Positions 46,001-60,300 are shown, counted from the first letter of the stretch. The stretch is DNA of 64,000 nt from Castor canadensis (GCF_047511655.1 NC_133393.1:155387779-155451778); one strand, 5' to 3'. The notes: a model not told the origin generated them from the letters alone. A program made the numbers and translations.

Positions 46001-49000
46001 AAAAAAATGCAAGACCTTACTAGAAAAATAACTAAAGCAAAACAAGCTGGAGGTGTGGTTCAAGTGGTAAAGAGCCTGCCTAGCAAGCACAAGGCCTTGA
46101 GTTCAAACCCCAGAACCACCAAAAATAAATTAAAATTAAAACATAAAATCCTAAGTGGATAACTCAAGCCTAACATTTCTGTGACCTCAGGAAAGACATG
46201 GCTTATAGTAAACAGGGTCAAGGAATGGGAAAGGGTACTAGGCATTTGTCAGATAGGTGTCCTAGGGAGTTTGCAGAACTTCCACGGCCCCTCTCCATCT
46301 CCCCACTAGGGGATGGGCATGTCTGTCACCACCCCGAGCCTGGCAGGTGCTTCACAAAGAGGAAAGCAGCAGGAGTTAGCCTAGGTGCATTCTTGTACAC
46401 AAGACCATGGCCACAAGCATTCCTGCCCCCAGCGAGAGCTGGTCTCCAGGGGAGTCCCAGAGTATGCATGAAGGGAGTAGGGGTGTCACAGCAGAATGGA
46501 GCCTGCAGGGACAACAGTGGGGCCCAGGGGGATGGTGTGCCTTTGGGGCTGTCCTGAAGGCTGGTGGAGCCAGAGTAACAGCTTCTGAAAGAGCATGGAA
46601 CAGGTTCCAGGAAAAGAAGACATGAACCACAGCAGGAACACCCATGACACAGGAGGCTGGCCTATCACGGGGCCTGCCACCCCTTGGACTGACCTGGGAA
46701 GACAGGACCAGGAAGGTGGGCAAGGGGAGCACAGGAAAGGAAAGGTACGGGAGTCCTGTGAGCCGAGGCAAGCTGCTGGAGGGTGGAAGGAAGCAGGGCC
46801 ACTGTGAAACAGACTGGGCCTGAGGTCTGTGCACAGGGCAATCTTCCATGTGAGACTCGACTCACCAACAATGATGTGCAAAGCTGACGTCTCAGCATCG
46901 TTTGTGCCCACAGTTGAGTAACACACACAATCTGTTGACCCTGCAAGGGGAAAGAAAAGTCCTCAGTGTCTGTAAAGTTATTGTGGCTTCTGTTGAGTGA
47001 GTGGTTCCCTACGCCTTTCCTCCCATGGCCCTGAGTAAGTATTCACCTATGAAATGCATATAGAAGATACTGAGAACGAACTTGCGATAGTGTCAAGAAG
47101 CTCCTTTCAGAGGAGGTGTGACACACTGCTGCGTGCACCAGAGGCCACCCTGAACCCCTTTTGGACAATCCTGAGAAACGTCTGCAGTGCAGCAGCCACC
47201 TTCCTCCCTAGAGGATGGCCCCTTCCCGCCTCTATGTAGCTGGGCAGTGGCACCTCACAGCCCAGACCTCAGGGGAGTTTATAGGGCATTGCCTTGGGAA
47301 AGTATATGACAGGCAAGGTCAACTGTGAAGGTCAGAGGAAAAATACTCTATAAACAAGTTTTCATGGAGGCACATGCCTATAATCCCAGCACTCAGGGGT
47401 CTGAAGCAAGAGGATGGTGAGTTTGAGGCCAACCTGCATTACAGAGCAAGATCCTGTCTCAAAAGAAGTTTTCACAAGACATGAATTTTATAGCATTATA
47501 TTTTGAGGAAATGCAGCTGATCTCTGACTCCCCGGGAGCAGAAGCTGCCTGCTGCCACACATGGGGCCTGGCTGCACACCCCTGACCTGCCGTCACCGTG
47601 TGCACACACACCTGCCAGTAGTTGGGGGCCTCCCACCATCCGTCAAGTGGGGTGACCACAGTGTGGGCTCAGAGTGCACGGGCAGAAGCGATGAGGGACT
47701 GAGCTGCCCCTGCTCAGACCAGCATTGCGGCTGGCTGCCCTCCACCTGACCTGATCTGACTGAGTCACAACCGGGTCCTGGTTCTCAGCCCTGCATGGGG
47801 AGAGAGGCTCCCGAGGCACAGGCTCATCAGGGTTCCTGAGGCTGACTCTGTGCGGCTGCTCGATGTGAACACTCAACAGCACTGCTGTGTGGCTGAGGCG
47901 CCCAAGGCTACACTTCCTGGAACATACGGTGTGGCAGCTGCAAGGCACAACTACTGACACAGGAATTTGTCAGGGAGCAGTGGCACTGGTCAGTGGGCAC
48001 AAAACACCCGCTGGAGTCGCAGGCCCCCCACAGGCCTCTCGTCCTCAGTGACCTCTGATGATGCCCGAGAACACATGGTCCAAGAAGATGTGTTAGACTG
48101 CCGCCCCCTGTGTGCCTCTCAGAGTGCAGGATCCAGTCCGGACAGAGACCACAGCACAGGGACAATTTTAATAGGTGAGGACTGGAGGCTTCTGACAGCT
48201 GGCAATATCTAAGCACACATACACTTCTAAGATGTACACTTGTCTTTTCTTTTCTTTTTGAGACAGTAGTTTACTACATAATCAGACTGACCTAGAACTT
48301 GTTATCCTCCTGTCTTAACCTCCTGAGTGCTGGGATTATAGGCCTGAGTCACCATGATGGGTTTTCTTGTTCATCTTAAAGATTTAAGTTCCTTCTCATT
48401 TCAAAAATAAGTGCAGAGGGGCTGGGTATGGTGGTTCAGGCCTGTAATCCCAGTTTCACAGGAAGTGGAAGTAGGAGGATTGCAGTCTGAGGGCTACTCA
48501 GGTAAAAATCACAAGACCTTATCTAAAGAAAACAAACTAAAAGGAAAAAAAGAGGGGGAGGAATGCGGCTATGGCTGAAATAGTAAAGCAATCAAGTGCA
48601 AGGCCCTGTCCCCACAAAAAAATCCAGAAATAAAATTTTTTCAGTGAACAGTTAAGATCATAGCAGTCAGTGACTCCCAAAGTGTAATCAGCAGTATCTA
48701 AGAAAATTTAGGTGGTCTCAGCCTACCTCCCACCTTCAGCCTCATACCTGATATCAGCACTGCTGAGAGAACCGGCTCCAAGAGAGCTGCGAGTCACTCG
48801 CCCAGGCCCCTGAGAGGCTCCAGTGCATTTCGAGGACATCTTGTCACTTCCACCCAGCCGGCTGCCTCGCTGCCTGGTGCATGGCCAACCCTCTTCACAA
48901 ACCATCCCACAGAACAAAAGCCACCCAGACCCCAATCGCCCTCCGCGCAGTCAGCCGAGACGTGTGTTCAGTAGTTGTGTCATCAGCAGAAATCCGTGCA

Positions 49001-51342
49001 TTTGGTTTCACCCTGCTCCCCGTCCTATAAACCCAAGGCTTCTGAAGGTCCTCCGTTTCTGGTCTGTCTTGGAGTAGACACTCTGTGTCACCCAAATATT
49101 ATAGCAAATAGAAGATCTTCTATAGGAACTTCAGGGCGGGCTTTGTGCTGGGGAAAAGCAAGTAGTTCCGTTTGCCACATTATCATTTTGCAACCTCAAA
49201 CATCTATGGTCACGACAAAAAAGAAAGTCCCTAATTGATGCAAGGTAAGGGCTAGAGCACCAGCAAACTTTTGGGTGGCTCTAGGTCTTAAGAATCTGTA
49301 CTTTCATTTATTTTTGAGATGAGGTCTCACTGTGTTGCCCAGGCTGGCCTTGAACTCTCATCTCAATCCTCCTGTCTCAGCTTCCTGTATAGCTGGAATT
49401 ACAGCTGCGTACCACCACGCCTGGCAACTCCAGGGGCTTGGGATGAGCATGGCCCAGGTCTCTGGAATATCAATGTCCCTCTGACAGGAAGTAACTATAA
49501 GCACTTCCTTATCAAACTAGCAGGTGTGCTTGGATTCTGAAGGTACACCAAAAGACTTCATGGTGCTTGCCCTGGATTAGACACAAATTCACTCTATGTC
49601 ACCTGGTCCTGAGGCAATGAATATGGCAGGTAAACTGAGTCTTCTAATAGGTCCAGGGTTTTGTGGAGGAGCAAACCGAGCCATGGAGAACACACTTCCA
49701 ACAGGTCTCCAGTTTCCCAGAAACCTGGGCATCTCTGTGCCCTTCCCTGTTCAGGACCCACTCTGTCACTGAGCCCTCGTAGACAGTCAACCTCTCCATC
49801 CAGCTTGGACCTGACTCTTCTGACTTCTGGAGGCGTCTTCATCCTTCATTGCTTCTGCTTTCCCAACAAAGCTGGCCCAGCTGCTGTCCTGATCCAGCAC
49901 CATCCTTTCTGCCTGGTGGACCAGAAGCCTTGCCACCCAGACACTGGCCGGACGCGACCATCTCTCGCTGTCTAGTAGCCTGATTTGTAACCTGATTGCC
50001 TTGTCCACCCATACCAGGGAGTAATGGCCAGGGTCAAGAAGCCTCCCTGACCCCAAGGTCCTCAGAGCCCCGTAGTCCCTCAACACTGCACTCACCCTGA
50101 CCTGCGGGGTGCTCATCCCTGCCTCCAGTGGCACCAATCGAGGCCAGGTCAGAATGGGCCCGAACCAGGACAGAGTCAACTCCGTGGACCTATTCCATCA
50201 AAGAAACTAATTCTGTGCCATAAATGAAATGAAAGGCAGCATCGCATCCCAGATTTGGTTTTGCATACTTTTGAACCAGCTGGATCCAGAAGAGGTCACA
50301 CAAAGCCACCACTTCAAATTTTAATCTGAGGATCTTGGAGAGACGCTGGAGACACACTTTGCAGGCATAATCACTGAGAAGAGGCATAACTTTGACCCCT
50401 CCACACCTCCAGCCGGTGCAGAGAATCTCCACTTCACGTTAAACGGAGAAACAAGGAGGGCTCCCGGGCCGCCAGTCACCCGCGCCCAGACGGCTTGGGA
50501 AGACCAGGTGAGCTTCGCGGTACCATGGTACTCCCACAGACAAGCCTGGGCCAGAGCAGCATAGCCCCCTGGACAAACCGACCCCCACCCGGGGAAAAAA
50601 AGAGAAACTGACTAATAAGCAATAAGAACAATAAAGACACACGGGAAAGAGGGTGGGGCGCACTGAGCACCGAAGATTAGGGGAAGGGAACCCTTCCGGG
50701 GACTGTAAATAAACAAGCCGGGCGGGCCGGAGAGGCTCTGGCGGGAGTGGGGATGCACGCCCAGCAACCAGGAGCAGGAAAGCCTGTGAGAGTGGCTGCG
50801 GAGGAAAACTCCACAGGACAGGAGGGAAGACCCACTTCCCACTGAACTGTAAACAAACATGGCGGCTGGCAGGAGCAGCACCACCGCCCAGTAATCAGGA
50901 GCAGGAAAGCTTGTGAAAGTGGCGGTGGGAGGAAAACTCCACAGGAGAGGGGGGAAGACCCACTTCCCACATGAACTGTAAATAAACACGCAGGCCTGAC
51001 AACGCAGGTGCAGCGTCACCTTTCCCAGTGTGCTTGGAAAGGGGAAAGCTTGTAGCAGAGGCTCCCGCACAGGAGAACTCTGAGCAAACAAGGCCTGCAG
51101 GGCCAGGTGAGAGCTAAGCTCACCCCAGAGATCTGCATAAATAAAGCCGCCAGCAACAGCAGGCTGACAGCAGCGGGCAGGTGAGCCACAGCTGCAGATA
51201 CCATTCTCAGAACTGTCTCCAGACTCTTTTTTCTTTTTTTTCTTTTTCTCCCTACCCTTGATGAGAAAACAACTGAACTACACCTGTATGCTGAAAAACT
51301 TACTGAAACTGTATTGCATTTGAACTTGTGACACTTGGTGGG

Positions 51343-51384
<42 letters not shown>

Positions 51385-54300
51385 TTTTGTTCTACTTTAT
51401 GCGTCCCCTTTGATGAGACAACTACAGAACAACATCTGAGGCACCATCTCCAGGATTGGAGACTGAGATGGACACCAAAATTATTAAGACTGAAACTTCA
51501 TTGCATTTGAACTTGGAGGGTTTTTTGATTTTTTTTTTAAATTTTCTATTTTCCATTTTATTTTAATTCATTTTTAATATATAGATATTCTTTCATTTAC
51601 TTATTTTTTATTTTTATTCCTATCTTAATTTTTTTTATTTTTGATTTTCAATCCTATCTCTGTCCCTCTAATGTCTGTTCAGCTTACTGTCAATTAGTAC
51701 ACTAAAGCTCCCTGTTTATACCTTTGAAACCTTCTTGTCTGATACCTTGTTCTGTTTTCTCCCTCCAGTCTGTGTATTTGTTTTCCCCCTTTCTTTAACT
51801 TCTTGCTTTCCATCTCAGCTCACCCTTCCATTCTAAATATTACCATTGTTATTATTACAAACTAGAAAATACTTAATTGCACACAGTACAGGGACAGTAA
51901 CAACACCAAAGACAATGATGGGAAGACAGAAAAAACAGGGAAACAAGTTTCCCCACAGCAAAAAATTAGTACAGGAACCAGAGGGGAATGAAGAAAACAG
52001 ATACTCAGATCCAGACTCCAACAAAATGAAGATAAACTATGCCAAAGGACCCAATGAAGCCCACAAGAATAATTTAAAAGAAGACATACTACAGGTACTC
52101 AATGAGAATTTTATAGAGATGATACTGGATAGGGTCAACCAAAATGTACAGGAGACACTCAAGAAATTCCAAGACAATAAAAATAGAGAATTTGAAAAAG
52201 CAAAAGAAGAAATAAAGGAAACCATAGAAGCACTGTATAAACACCAAAGTGAAAGAGAGAACACAATGAATAAACGGATAAATGAACTCAGGACAAAAAT
52301 AGACAACATTAAAGAAGAAAACTGCCAGGATATGGAAAACCTCAGAAAAAAGAACGAAACAGAACTGCAAAACAAAACGGAAGGCCAATCCAGCAGAATA
52401 GAACAAACAGAAGACAGAATCTCAGAACTTGAAGATGAAATGGTAATTAAAGGAAAAACCGAAGAACTATTAATTAAACAACTCAAGACCTGTGAAAAGA
52501 AAATGCAAGAACTCACCGACTCCATCAAAAGACCAAACTTGAGAATTATGGGCATCGAAGAAGGAGAAGAGGAGCAAGCGAAGGGAATGCGTAATATATT
52601 CAACAAAATAATAACAGAAAATTTCCCAAATCTAGAGAAAGATATTCCCATACAGATGCAAGAGACCTCCAGGACACCAAACAGACCAGATCAAAATAGA
52701 ACTACTCCACAACATATCATCATTAAAACAACAAGTTCAGAAACTAGGGAAAGAATATTGAAGGCTGTAAGAGAGAAAAAACAAGTAACATACAAAGGTA
52801 AATCCATCAAAATCACAGCAGACTTCTCAACAGAGACATTAAAAGCAAGAAGAGCGTGGGGTGAGATCTTCCGGGCACTGAATGAAAATAACTTCGACCC
52901 CAGGACACTCTACCCAGCAAAACTATCATTCAAAATAGATGGAGCAATAAAAGTCTTCCGTGATAAGCAGAAACTAAAACAATATGTGACCACAAAGCCA
53001 CCACTACAAAGGATTCTTCAAGGGATTCTGCACACAGAAAGTGACACCCAACTTAACCATGAAAAGACAGGCAAGCACCAAACCACAGGAAAAGAAAAAG
53101 CAAGACAGTAGAGAGTAACATCAAGTTAGGTACACACAATCAAACCTTCAAACAACTAAGACAACTAAATGGCAGGAATCACCACATACCTATCAGTACT
53201 AACACTTAATGTTAATGGACTTAATTCACCCATCAAAAGGCACTGATGACGAAATGGATTAAAAAGGAAGATCCAACAATTTGTTGCTTACAGGAGACCT
53301 ATCTCACCGACAGAAATAAGCATAGGCTTAGGATGAAAGGCTGGAAGAAGATTTACCAAGCCAACAGCCCCTGAAAACAGGCAGGAGTAGCAATACTTAT
53401 CTCTGACAAAGTAGACTTCAAACCTACATTGATCAAAAGAGATAAAGGAGGACATTCCATACTAATAGAAGGGGAAATAGACCAAAAGGAAAAAATAATT
53501 ATGAACCTGTATGCACCTAATGTCAACGCACCCAATTTCATCAAACATACCCTGAAAGACCTAAAAGCATATATAAATGCCAACACAGTGGTTGTGGGAG
53601 AATTTAACACCCCATTATCATCAATAGATAGGTCATCCAAACAAAAAATCAATAAAGAAATCCAAGATCTAAAATATGCAATAGATCAAATGGACCTAGT
53701 TGATGTCTACAGAACATTTCATCCAACTTCTACACAATGTACATTCTTCTCAGCAGCCCATGGAACCTTCTCCAAAATAGATCATATCCTAGGGCACAAA
53801 TCAAGCCTCAGCAAATATAAGAAAATAGAAATTATACCGTGCATATTACCTGATCACAATGCAATAAAACTAGAACTCAACAACAAAAGTAAAGACAAAA
53901 AACATGCAAACAGCTGGAAACTAAATAACTCATTACTTAATGAAGAATGGATCATCGATGAAGTAAAAGAGGAAATTAAAAAGTTCCTGGAAGTCAATGA
54001 AAATGAAAACACAACCTACCGGAACCTATGGGACACAGCTAAGGCAGCCCTGAGAGGAAAGTTTATAGCCATGAGTGCATATATTAAAAAGACTGAAAGA
54101 TCCCAAATCAATGACCTAATGATACATCTCAAACTCCTACAAAAAAATAACAAGCAAATCCCAAAACAAATAGAAGGAGATAAATAATAAAAATAAGAGC
54201 TGAAATCAACGAAATAGAAACCAAAAAAACCATACAAAGAATTAATGAAACAAAAAGTTGGTTCTTTGAAAAAATAAACAAGATCGATAGACCCCTGGCA

Positions 54301-57300
54301 AACCTGACTAAAATGAGGAGAGAAAAAACCCAAATTAGTAGAATCAGGAATGCAAAATGGGACATAAGAACAAACACCATGAAAGTCCAGGAAATCATCA
54401 GAGACTACTTCGAGAACCTATATTCAAATAAATTTGAAAATCTTAAAGAAATGGACAGATTTCTAGATACATATGATCATCCAAAACTGAACCAAGAGGA
54501 AATTAATCACCTGAATAGATCTATAACACAAAATGAAATTGAAGTAGCAATCAAGAGTCTCCCCAAAAAGAAAAGTCCAGGACCTGATGGATTCTCTGCT
54601 GAATTCTATCAGACCTTTAAAGAAGAACTAATACCAACCCTCCTTAAACTGTTTCATGAAATAGAAAGGGAAGGAAAACTGCCAAACACGTTTTATGAAG
54701 CCAGTATTACACTTATCCCAAAACCAGGCAAAGACACCTCCAAAAGGGAGAACTATAGGCCAATCTCCTTAATGAACATTGCACAAAAATCCTCAACAAA
54801 ATAATGGCAAACCAAATTCAACAACACATCAAAAAGATCATTCACCATGACCAAGTAGGCTTCATCCCAGGGATGCAGGGGTGGTTCAACATACGAAAAT
54901 CAATAAACATAATAAACCACATTAACAGAAGCAAAGACAAAAACCACTTGATCATCTCAATAGATGCAGAAAAAGCCTTTGATAAGATCCAACACCATTT
55001 CATGATAAAAGCTCTAAGAAAACTAGGAATAGAAGGAAATTAAAAAGTTCCTTCCAGGAAATTAAAAAGTTCCTGGAAGTCAATGAAAATGAAAACACAA
55101 CCTACCGGAACCTATGGGACACAGCTAAGGCAGCCCTGAGAGGAAAGTTTATAGCCATGAGTGCATATATTAAAAAGACTGAAAGATCTTTTTAATATAT
55201 GTCTTTTATATATGACAAACCTACAGCCAGCATTGTACTTAATGGAGAAAAACTGAAACCATTCCCTCTAAAATCAGGAACCAGACAAGGATGCCCACTA
55301 TCTCCACTCCTATTCAACATAGTACTGGAATTCCTAGCCAGAGCAATTAGGCAAGAAGAAGGAATAAAAGGAATACAAATAGGTAAAGAAACTGTCAAAA
55401 TATCCCTGTTTGCAGACGACATGATCCTATACCTTAAAGACCCAAAAAACTCTACTCAGAAGCTTCTAGACACCATCAATAGCTATAGCAAGGTAGCAGG
55501 ATATAAAATCAACATAGAAAAATCATTAGCATTTCTATACACTAATAATAAAGAAACTGAGAAAGAATATATGAAAACAATTCCATTTACAATAGCCTCA
55601 AAAAAAAATCAAATACCTAGGTGTAAACCTAACAAAAGATGTGAAAGACCTCTACAAGGAAAACTATACACTTCTTAAGAAAGAGATTGAGGAAGACTAT
55701 AGAAAGTGGAGAGATCTCCCATGCTCATGGATTGGTAGAATCAACAAAGTAAAAATGTCGATACTCCCAAAAGTAATCTACATGTTTAATGCAATTCCCA
55801 TCAAAATTCCAATGACATTCATTAAAGAGATTGAAAAATCTACCGTGAAATTTATATGGAAACACAAGAGGCCACGAATAGCCAAGGCAATAATCAGTCA
55901 AAAGAACAATGGTGGAGGTGTCACAATACCTGACTTCAAACTATATTACAAAGTAATAACAATAAAAACAGCATGGTACTGGCACAAAAACAGACATGAA
56001 GACCAGTGGAACAGAATAGAGGACCCAGATATGAAGCCACACAACTATAACCAACTTGTCTTTGACAAAGGCGCTAAAAATATACGATGGAGAAAAAACA
56101 GCCTCTTCAACAAAAACTGCTGGGAAAACTGGTTAGCAGTGTGCAAAAAACTGAAACTAGATCCATGTATATCACCCTATACCAAGATTAACTCAAAATG
56201 GATCAAGGATCTTAATATCAGACCACAAACATTAAAGTTTGATATAGGAAAGAGTAGGAAATACTCTGGGGTTAGTAGGTATAGGTAAGAACTTTCTCAA
56301 TGGAACCCCAGCAGCACAGCAACTAAGAGACAGCATAGATAAATGGGACCTCATAAAACTAAAAAGCTTCTGGTCATCAAAAGAAATGGTCTCTAAACTG
56401 AAGAGAACACCAACAGAGTGGGAGAAAATATTTGCCAGCTACACATCAGACAAAGGACTGATAACCAGAATATATAGGGAACTTAAAAAACTAAATTCTC
56501 CCAAAACTAATGAACCAATAAAGAAATGGGCAAGTGAACTAAACAGAACTTTCTCAAAAGAAGAAATTCAAATGGCCAAAAAACACATGAAAAAATGCTC
56601 ACCATCTCTAGCAATAAAGGAAATGCAAATTAAAACCACACTAAGATTCCACCTCACCCCTGTTAGAACAGCCATCATTAGCAACACCACCAACAACAGG
56701 TGTTGGCGAGGATGTGGGGAAAAAGGAACCCTCTTACACTGCTGGTGGGAATGTAGACTAGTACAACCATTCTGGAAAAAAATTTGGAGGCTACTTAAAA
56801 AGCTAGACATTGATCTACTATTTGACCCAGCAATACCACTCTTGGGGATATACCCAAAAGACTGTGACACAGATTACTCCAGAGGCACCTGCACACCCAT
56901 GTTTATTGTGGCACTATTCACAATAGCCAAGTTATGGAAACAGCCAAGATGCCCCACCACTGACGAATGGGTCAAGAAAATGTGGTATCTATACACAATG
57001 GAATTTTATGCAGCCATGAAGAAGAACGAAATGTTATCATTCGCTGGTAAATGGATGGAATTGGAGAACATCATTCTGAGTGAGGTTAGCCTGGCCCAAA
57101 AGACCAAAAATCGTATGTTCTCCCTCATATGTGGACATTAGATCAAGGGCAAACACAACAAGGGGACTGGACTTTGAGCACAAGATAAAAGGGAGAGCAC
57201 ACAAGGGAGGTGTGAGGATAGGTAAAACACCTAAAAAACTAGCTAGCATTTGTTGCCCTCAACACAGAGAAACTAAAGCAGATACCTTAAAAGCAACTGA

Positions 57301-60300
57301 GGCCAATAGGAGAAGGGACCAGAAACCAGAGAAAAGGTGAGATCAAAAAGAATTAACCTAGAAGGTAACACACATGCACAGGAAAATAATGAGTCAACTC
57401 CCTGTATAGCTATCCTTATCTCAACCAGCAAAAACCCTTGTCCCTTCCTATTATTGCTTATACTCTCTCTTCAACAAAATTAGAAATAAGGGCAAAATAG
57501 TTTCTACTGGGTATTGAGGGGGTAGAGGGGAGAGGGAGGAGGTGGAGTGGGTGGTAAGGGAGGGGGTGGGGGCAGAGGGGAGAAATGACCCAAGCCTTGT
57601 ATGCACATATGAATAATAAAAGAAAATAAAAAAATTTTAATCTGAGGATAGACAGTTCACATCCCTGTACTGGTCTGACACTCCTCTGTGCGACGAGGCT
57701 GTGTGTGGCTCTGAGGGCTCTCACCTGCCACCTTGCTGGCTCAGGTGAAAGGAAGGCTGCCAATCGCCATGATCTTGGCTCTGAAGCGCAAGCTCAAAGA
57801 GTGATCCACGTTCACAGTGACTGCACGCACACCTGGGGGTGGGTAACCCAGGGGCCCGCGGCATCGTGAACTACAGGGTTGCTCTCCAGCCAGCAGCTAA
57901 TCAGTGCTCACAGGTGCCTTCTGTTGCTAAGATGACAGGATGCCCAGATTTTTCCCATTGAGGTGGGGGTCTCACGAACTGTTTTTTTGCCTAGAACCTC
58001 AATCCTCCTGATCTTAGCCTCCCGTGTAGCTTGGGATGACAGGTGTGTCCCATGCATCCAGCTATTGGTTGAGATACGGCCTCCCTGACTTTTTGCCCAA
58101 CTGGCCACAAACCACAATCCTCCTGCTCTCAGCCTCCCAAGTAGCTGGGATTACAGGCGTGGCCATCAGTGAGCACCCAGCTCAGGCTCTTTTCAAATTT
58201 TAGTAGTTTGGGATTTTAGGTACTGGCACTGCCGTCAGCAGTGAACAGAGGTGAGTTTCTTGTGAATGAGACCATAAATAGAAAACATGAGAGTACAGAA
58301 AAATGAAATCCACGTGGTCCAGAGCACACCACATTCAAAGTTAAAACACAAAACCTAAGTTGGAAAACGAGTTGCAAAGCATACAGCCCACCGGGGGTAA
58401 GTAACAAGTAAATAACATTGAGACCAATTAGAGAGAAGCAGTGCCCCCCCCACCCAAGAAAGTGCTCAAAGCATAAAACACAAACAGCAAGCGGCCTGGA
58501 AAGGCAGCTCTGTTTCTGGAAAAATGAGCCACCAATAAAGATTGTGAAGAAGATAGCAGCCTACCAGACTGGATTAAAGCTAAACACAGACAACCTGCAT
58601 GGGGGGTGGCCACCCCCATACCCCGTAGGTGGTCCAAGTGGATGTGGCCTTTATGGGACAACCATGTGGACCCGGAGATGCCCCACTCTGGAAATGTCCA
58701 GGAGCTCTGCATGGAGGGTGGGGTGAGGGGGCCAAGCAGTGGAAGGTGCTTGTTGTCTTCAGGGTGACATGGACCAGCGTCTGGGTCACTCAAAGAATCA
58801 GAACTCCCCAGGAAGGAGCACTAGTCAGCAAGACAAATGGCTGGACCCTGGAGTGTGAGTGTACATGAATGTGGAGCACGCAGACCCACACTTGCACAGA
58901 TGTGCAAGTGTTAGCCATTCAACAGCCACCTGAAGGCCTTCCTGGGCAGGGTGCCTCACCAGGGACACTGCAGTGAAGGCTGAGCTCCTGCCACCATGCT
59001 GTGGCAGAGACATCAGAGAGAGCCCAGAGCCCAACGCCTCCACCTAGACAGCTCTTCTCCCCAGGTCAGAAGCCCTCTGACCACTCACACTCCTAGCGCC
59101 TGTGTGAACTGACAGGCTCAGGAGCCTTGGAAGGGAGAGGGAAAATCAGTCAGAGGCTCTGCCGTGATCTCTGGTGATCACTGGATTAATTGTAACAGAT
59201 CTGCCATCACCAAGGGCTCGACACCCTTGGCTAGAGAACTGGGGTCTTCCCTGGGACTCTCCCAGCCCTCATGGCACAGGCTGGGGTCTGCCGTTAGCAT
59301 GCTCACTAGGTCAAGAGCACACTCTGAGCCCCACAAGTGATGGCACTCTCTGTGTATGCACCTATTCCATCAAGACTTTCCCCAGAGCTACAGGGCCAGG
59401 ATCTTAGGCAGGTTACAACCTTCAACATATAGTTAAAGCCACGGTATTGTCCACTGTCTGCTGACAGTTATTACCCACTCGAAGCTATGACACTACCACA
59501 GACCTCTGTATCCAGTACTTGTCTGAGAACACCCTTAAGGCCACCATCCACAGGGACAGCTAACCGGCTGCCTCACTCACAAGATCTGTCACTAACCAGG
59601 TTCATGGAGTACGTTTAAAGGTGATGTCCCTGTCAGAATGTTTGGGATAAGAGCTAGTACTAACAGAGGCAGGACAGGAGAGCTCACTCTGGAGCACCGC
59701 CTGGCTGGGCACACAAGCATCTGAGCACAGGCGAGGAGGACGAGGAAGTGCTGCCTCCCCCTGCTGTTCCCAAAGCTAGAACCAGCACTTCACACTGCTG
59801 GTGTCAGTTTTTTGTCTCTGTGACAAAATACCTGAAGAGCAAGACAACTTAAGGGAAGAAGGATTTCCTCTGTCGCATGTTCAGAAGTTTCAGTCCCTCT
59901 GGGGAGGGTGTGGCAAAGTAGAGCAGCTCACAAAGCAGGCAGGAAGCAGGGACAGAGATTAGCCAGCTTCCTCCTCTTTCCCCTTTCATTCATCCAGGCC
60001 ACCAGCCTGTGGGATGGTGGCCTTACTCCAACTTCTCTGGAACCCTCACAGACACACAGGTAAGCTTCTCAATCTGATGGAGTTAGCAGTCAAGGTTAGC
60101 CATTTCGCTGATTTCTGTAAGAACGAGGTGCTTCCTAGAAAGCATTAATAAATACACCAAGCCAGAAGACTCCTTCAGGACAAAGCCCAGCCCCCCTCTC
60201 CCCACTTCGGGGGAGAGGTTCTACCACTGCCTGTCCCTCTCCATCCCCTCTTAATGTCCCAGGATGTCTATGTGAGTTCCTTCTTCCCCTGCCTGCCCCA

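Larger units (their letters stand above)
47000..50315 (-). other. CERK intron sequence upstream (minus) of exon 46866-46940, before the L1
   Basis: Holds the four SINEs listed separately at 47361, 48246, 48421 and 49305. Nothing else is recognised between them. Confidence 0.6.
53169..57141 (+). pseudogene. L1 ORF2 (endonuclease / reverse transcriptase), broken
   Basis: It starts [20 protein letters not shown] but stops at TGA 53244-53246. Reading continues in another frame, with a second in-frame stop at 53372-53374. The endonuclease part includes [18 protein letters not shown] and DHNAIK. RT parts include KSPGPDGF, the [14 protein letters not shown] block and FADDMIL. The C-terminal Cys-rich segment around 56,700-56,760 ends near TAG 57139-57141. 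Frame changes occur near 54,185, 54,785, 55,605 and 56,276, and a foreign 133-bp patch sits at 55,056-55,188. All domains are recognisable but no functional protein can be made. Confidence 0.93.
50334..57631 (+). mobile_element. LINE-1, near full length, with mutated ORF2
   Basis: A 7.3-kb non-LTR retrotransposon between 18-bp direct repeats, in the CERK intron between exons 60899-61044 and 46866-46940, antisense to CERK. It has a 5'UTR of about 1.6 kb with tandem monomers, an intact ORF1, ORF2 in several frames, a 3'UTR with a G-rich tract and AATAAA at 57615-57620 followed by an A-rich tail. The perfect target duplication and open ORF1 suggest a fairly recent insertion. ORF2 damage makes it non-autonomous. 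Confidence 0.95.

Noticed and set aside
50612..51091. 159-codon minus-strand frame with an internal amino-acid repeat
   Set aside because: The repeat is simply the L1 5'UTR monomer read backwards.
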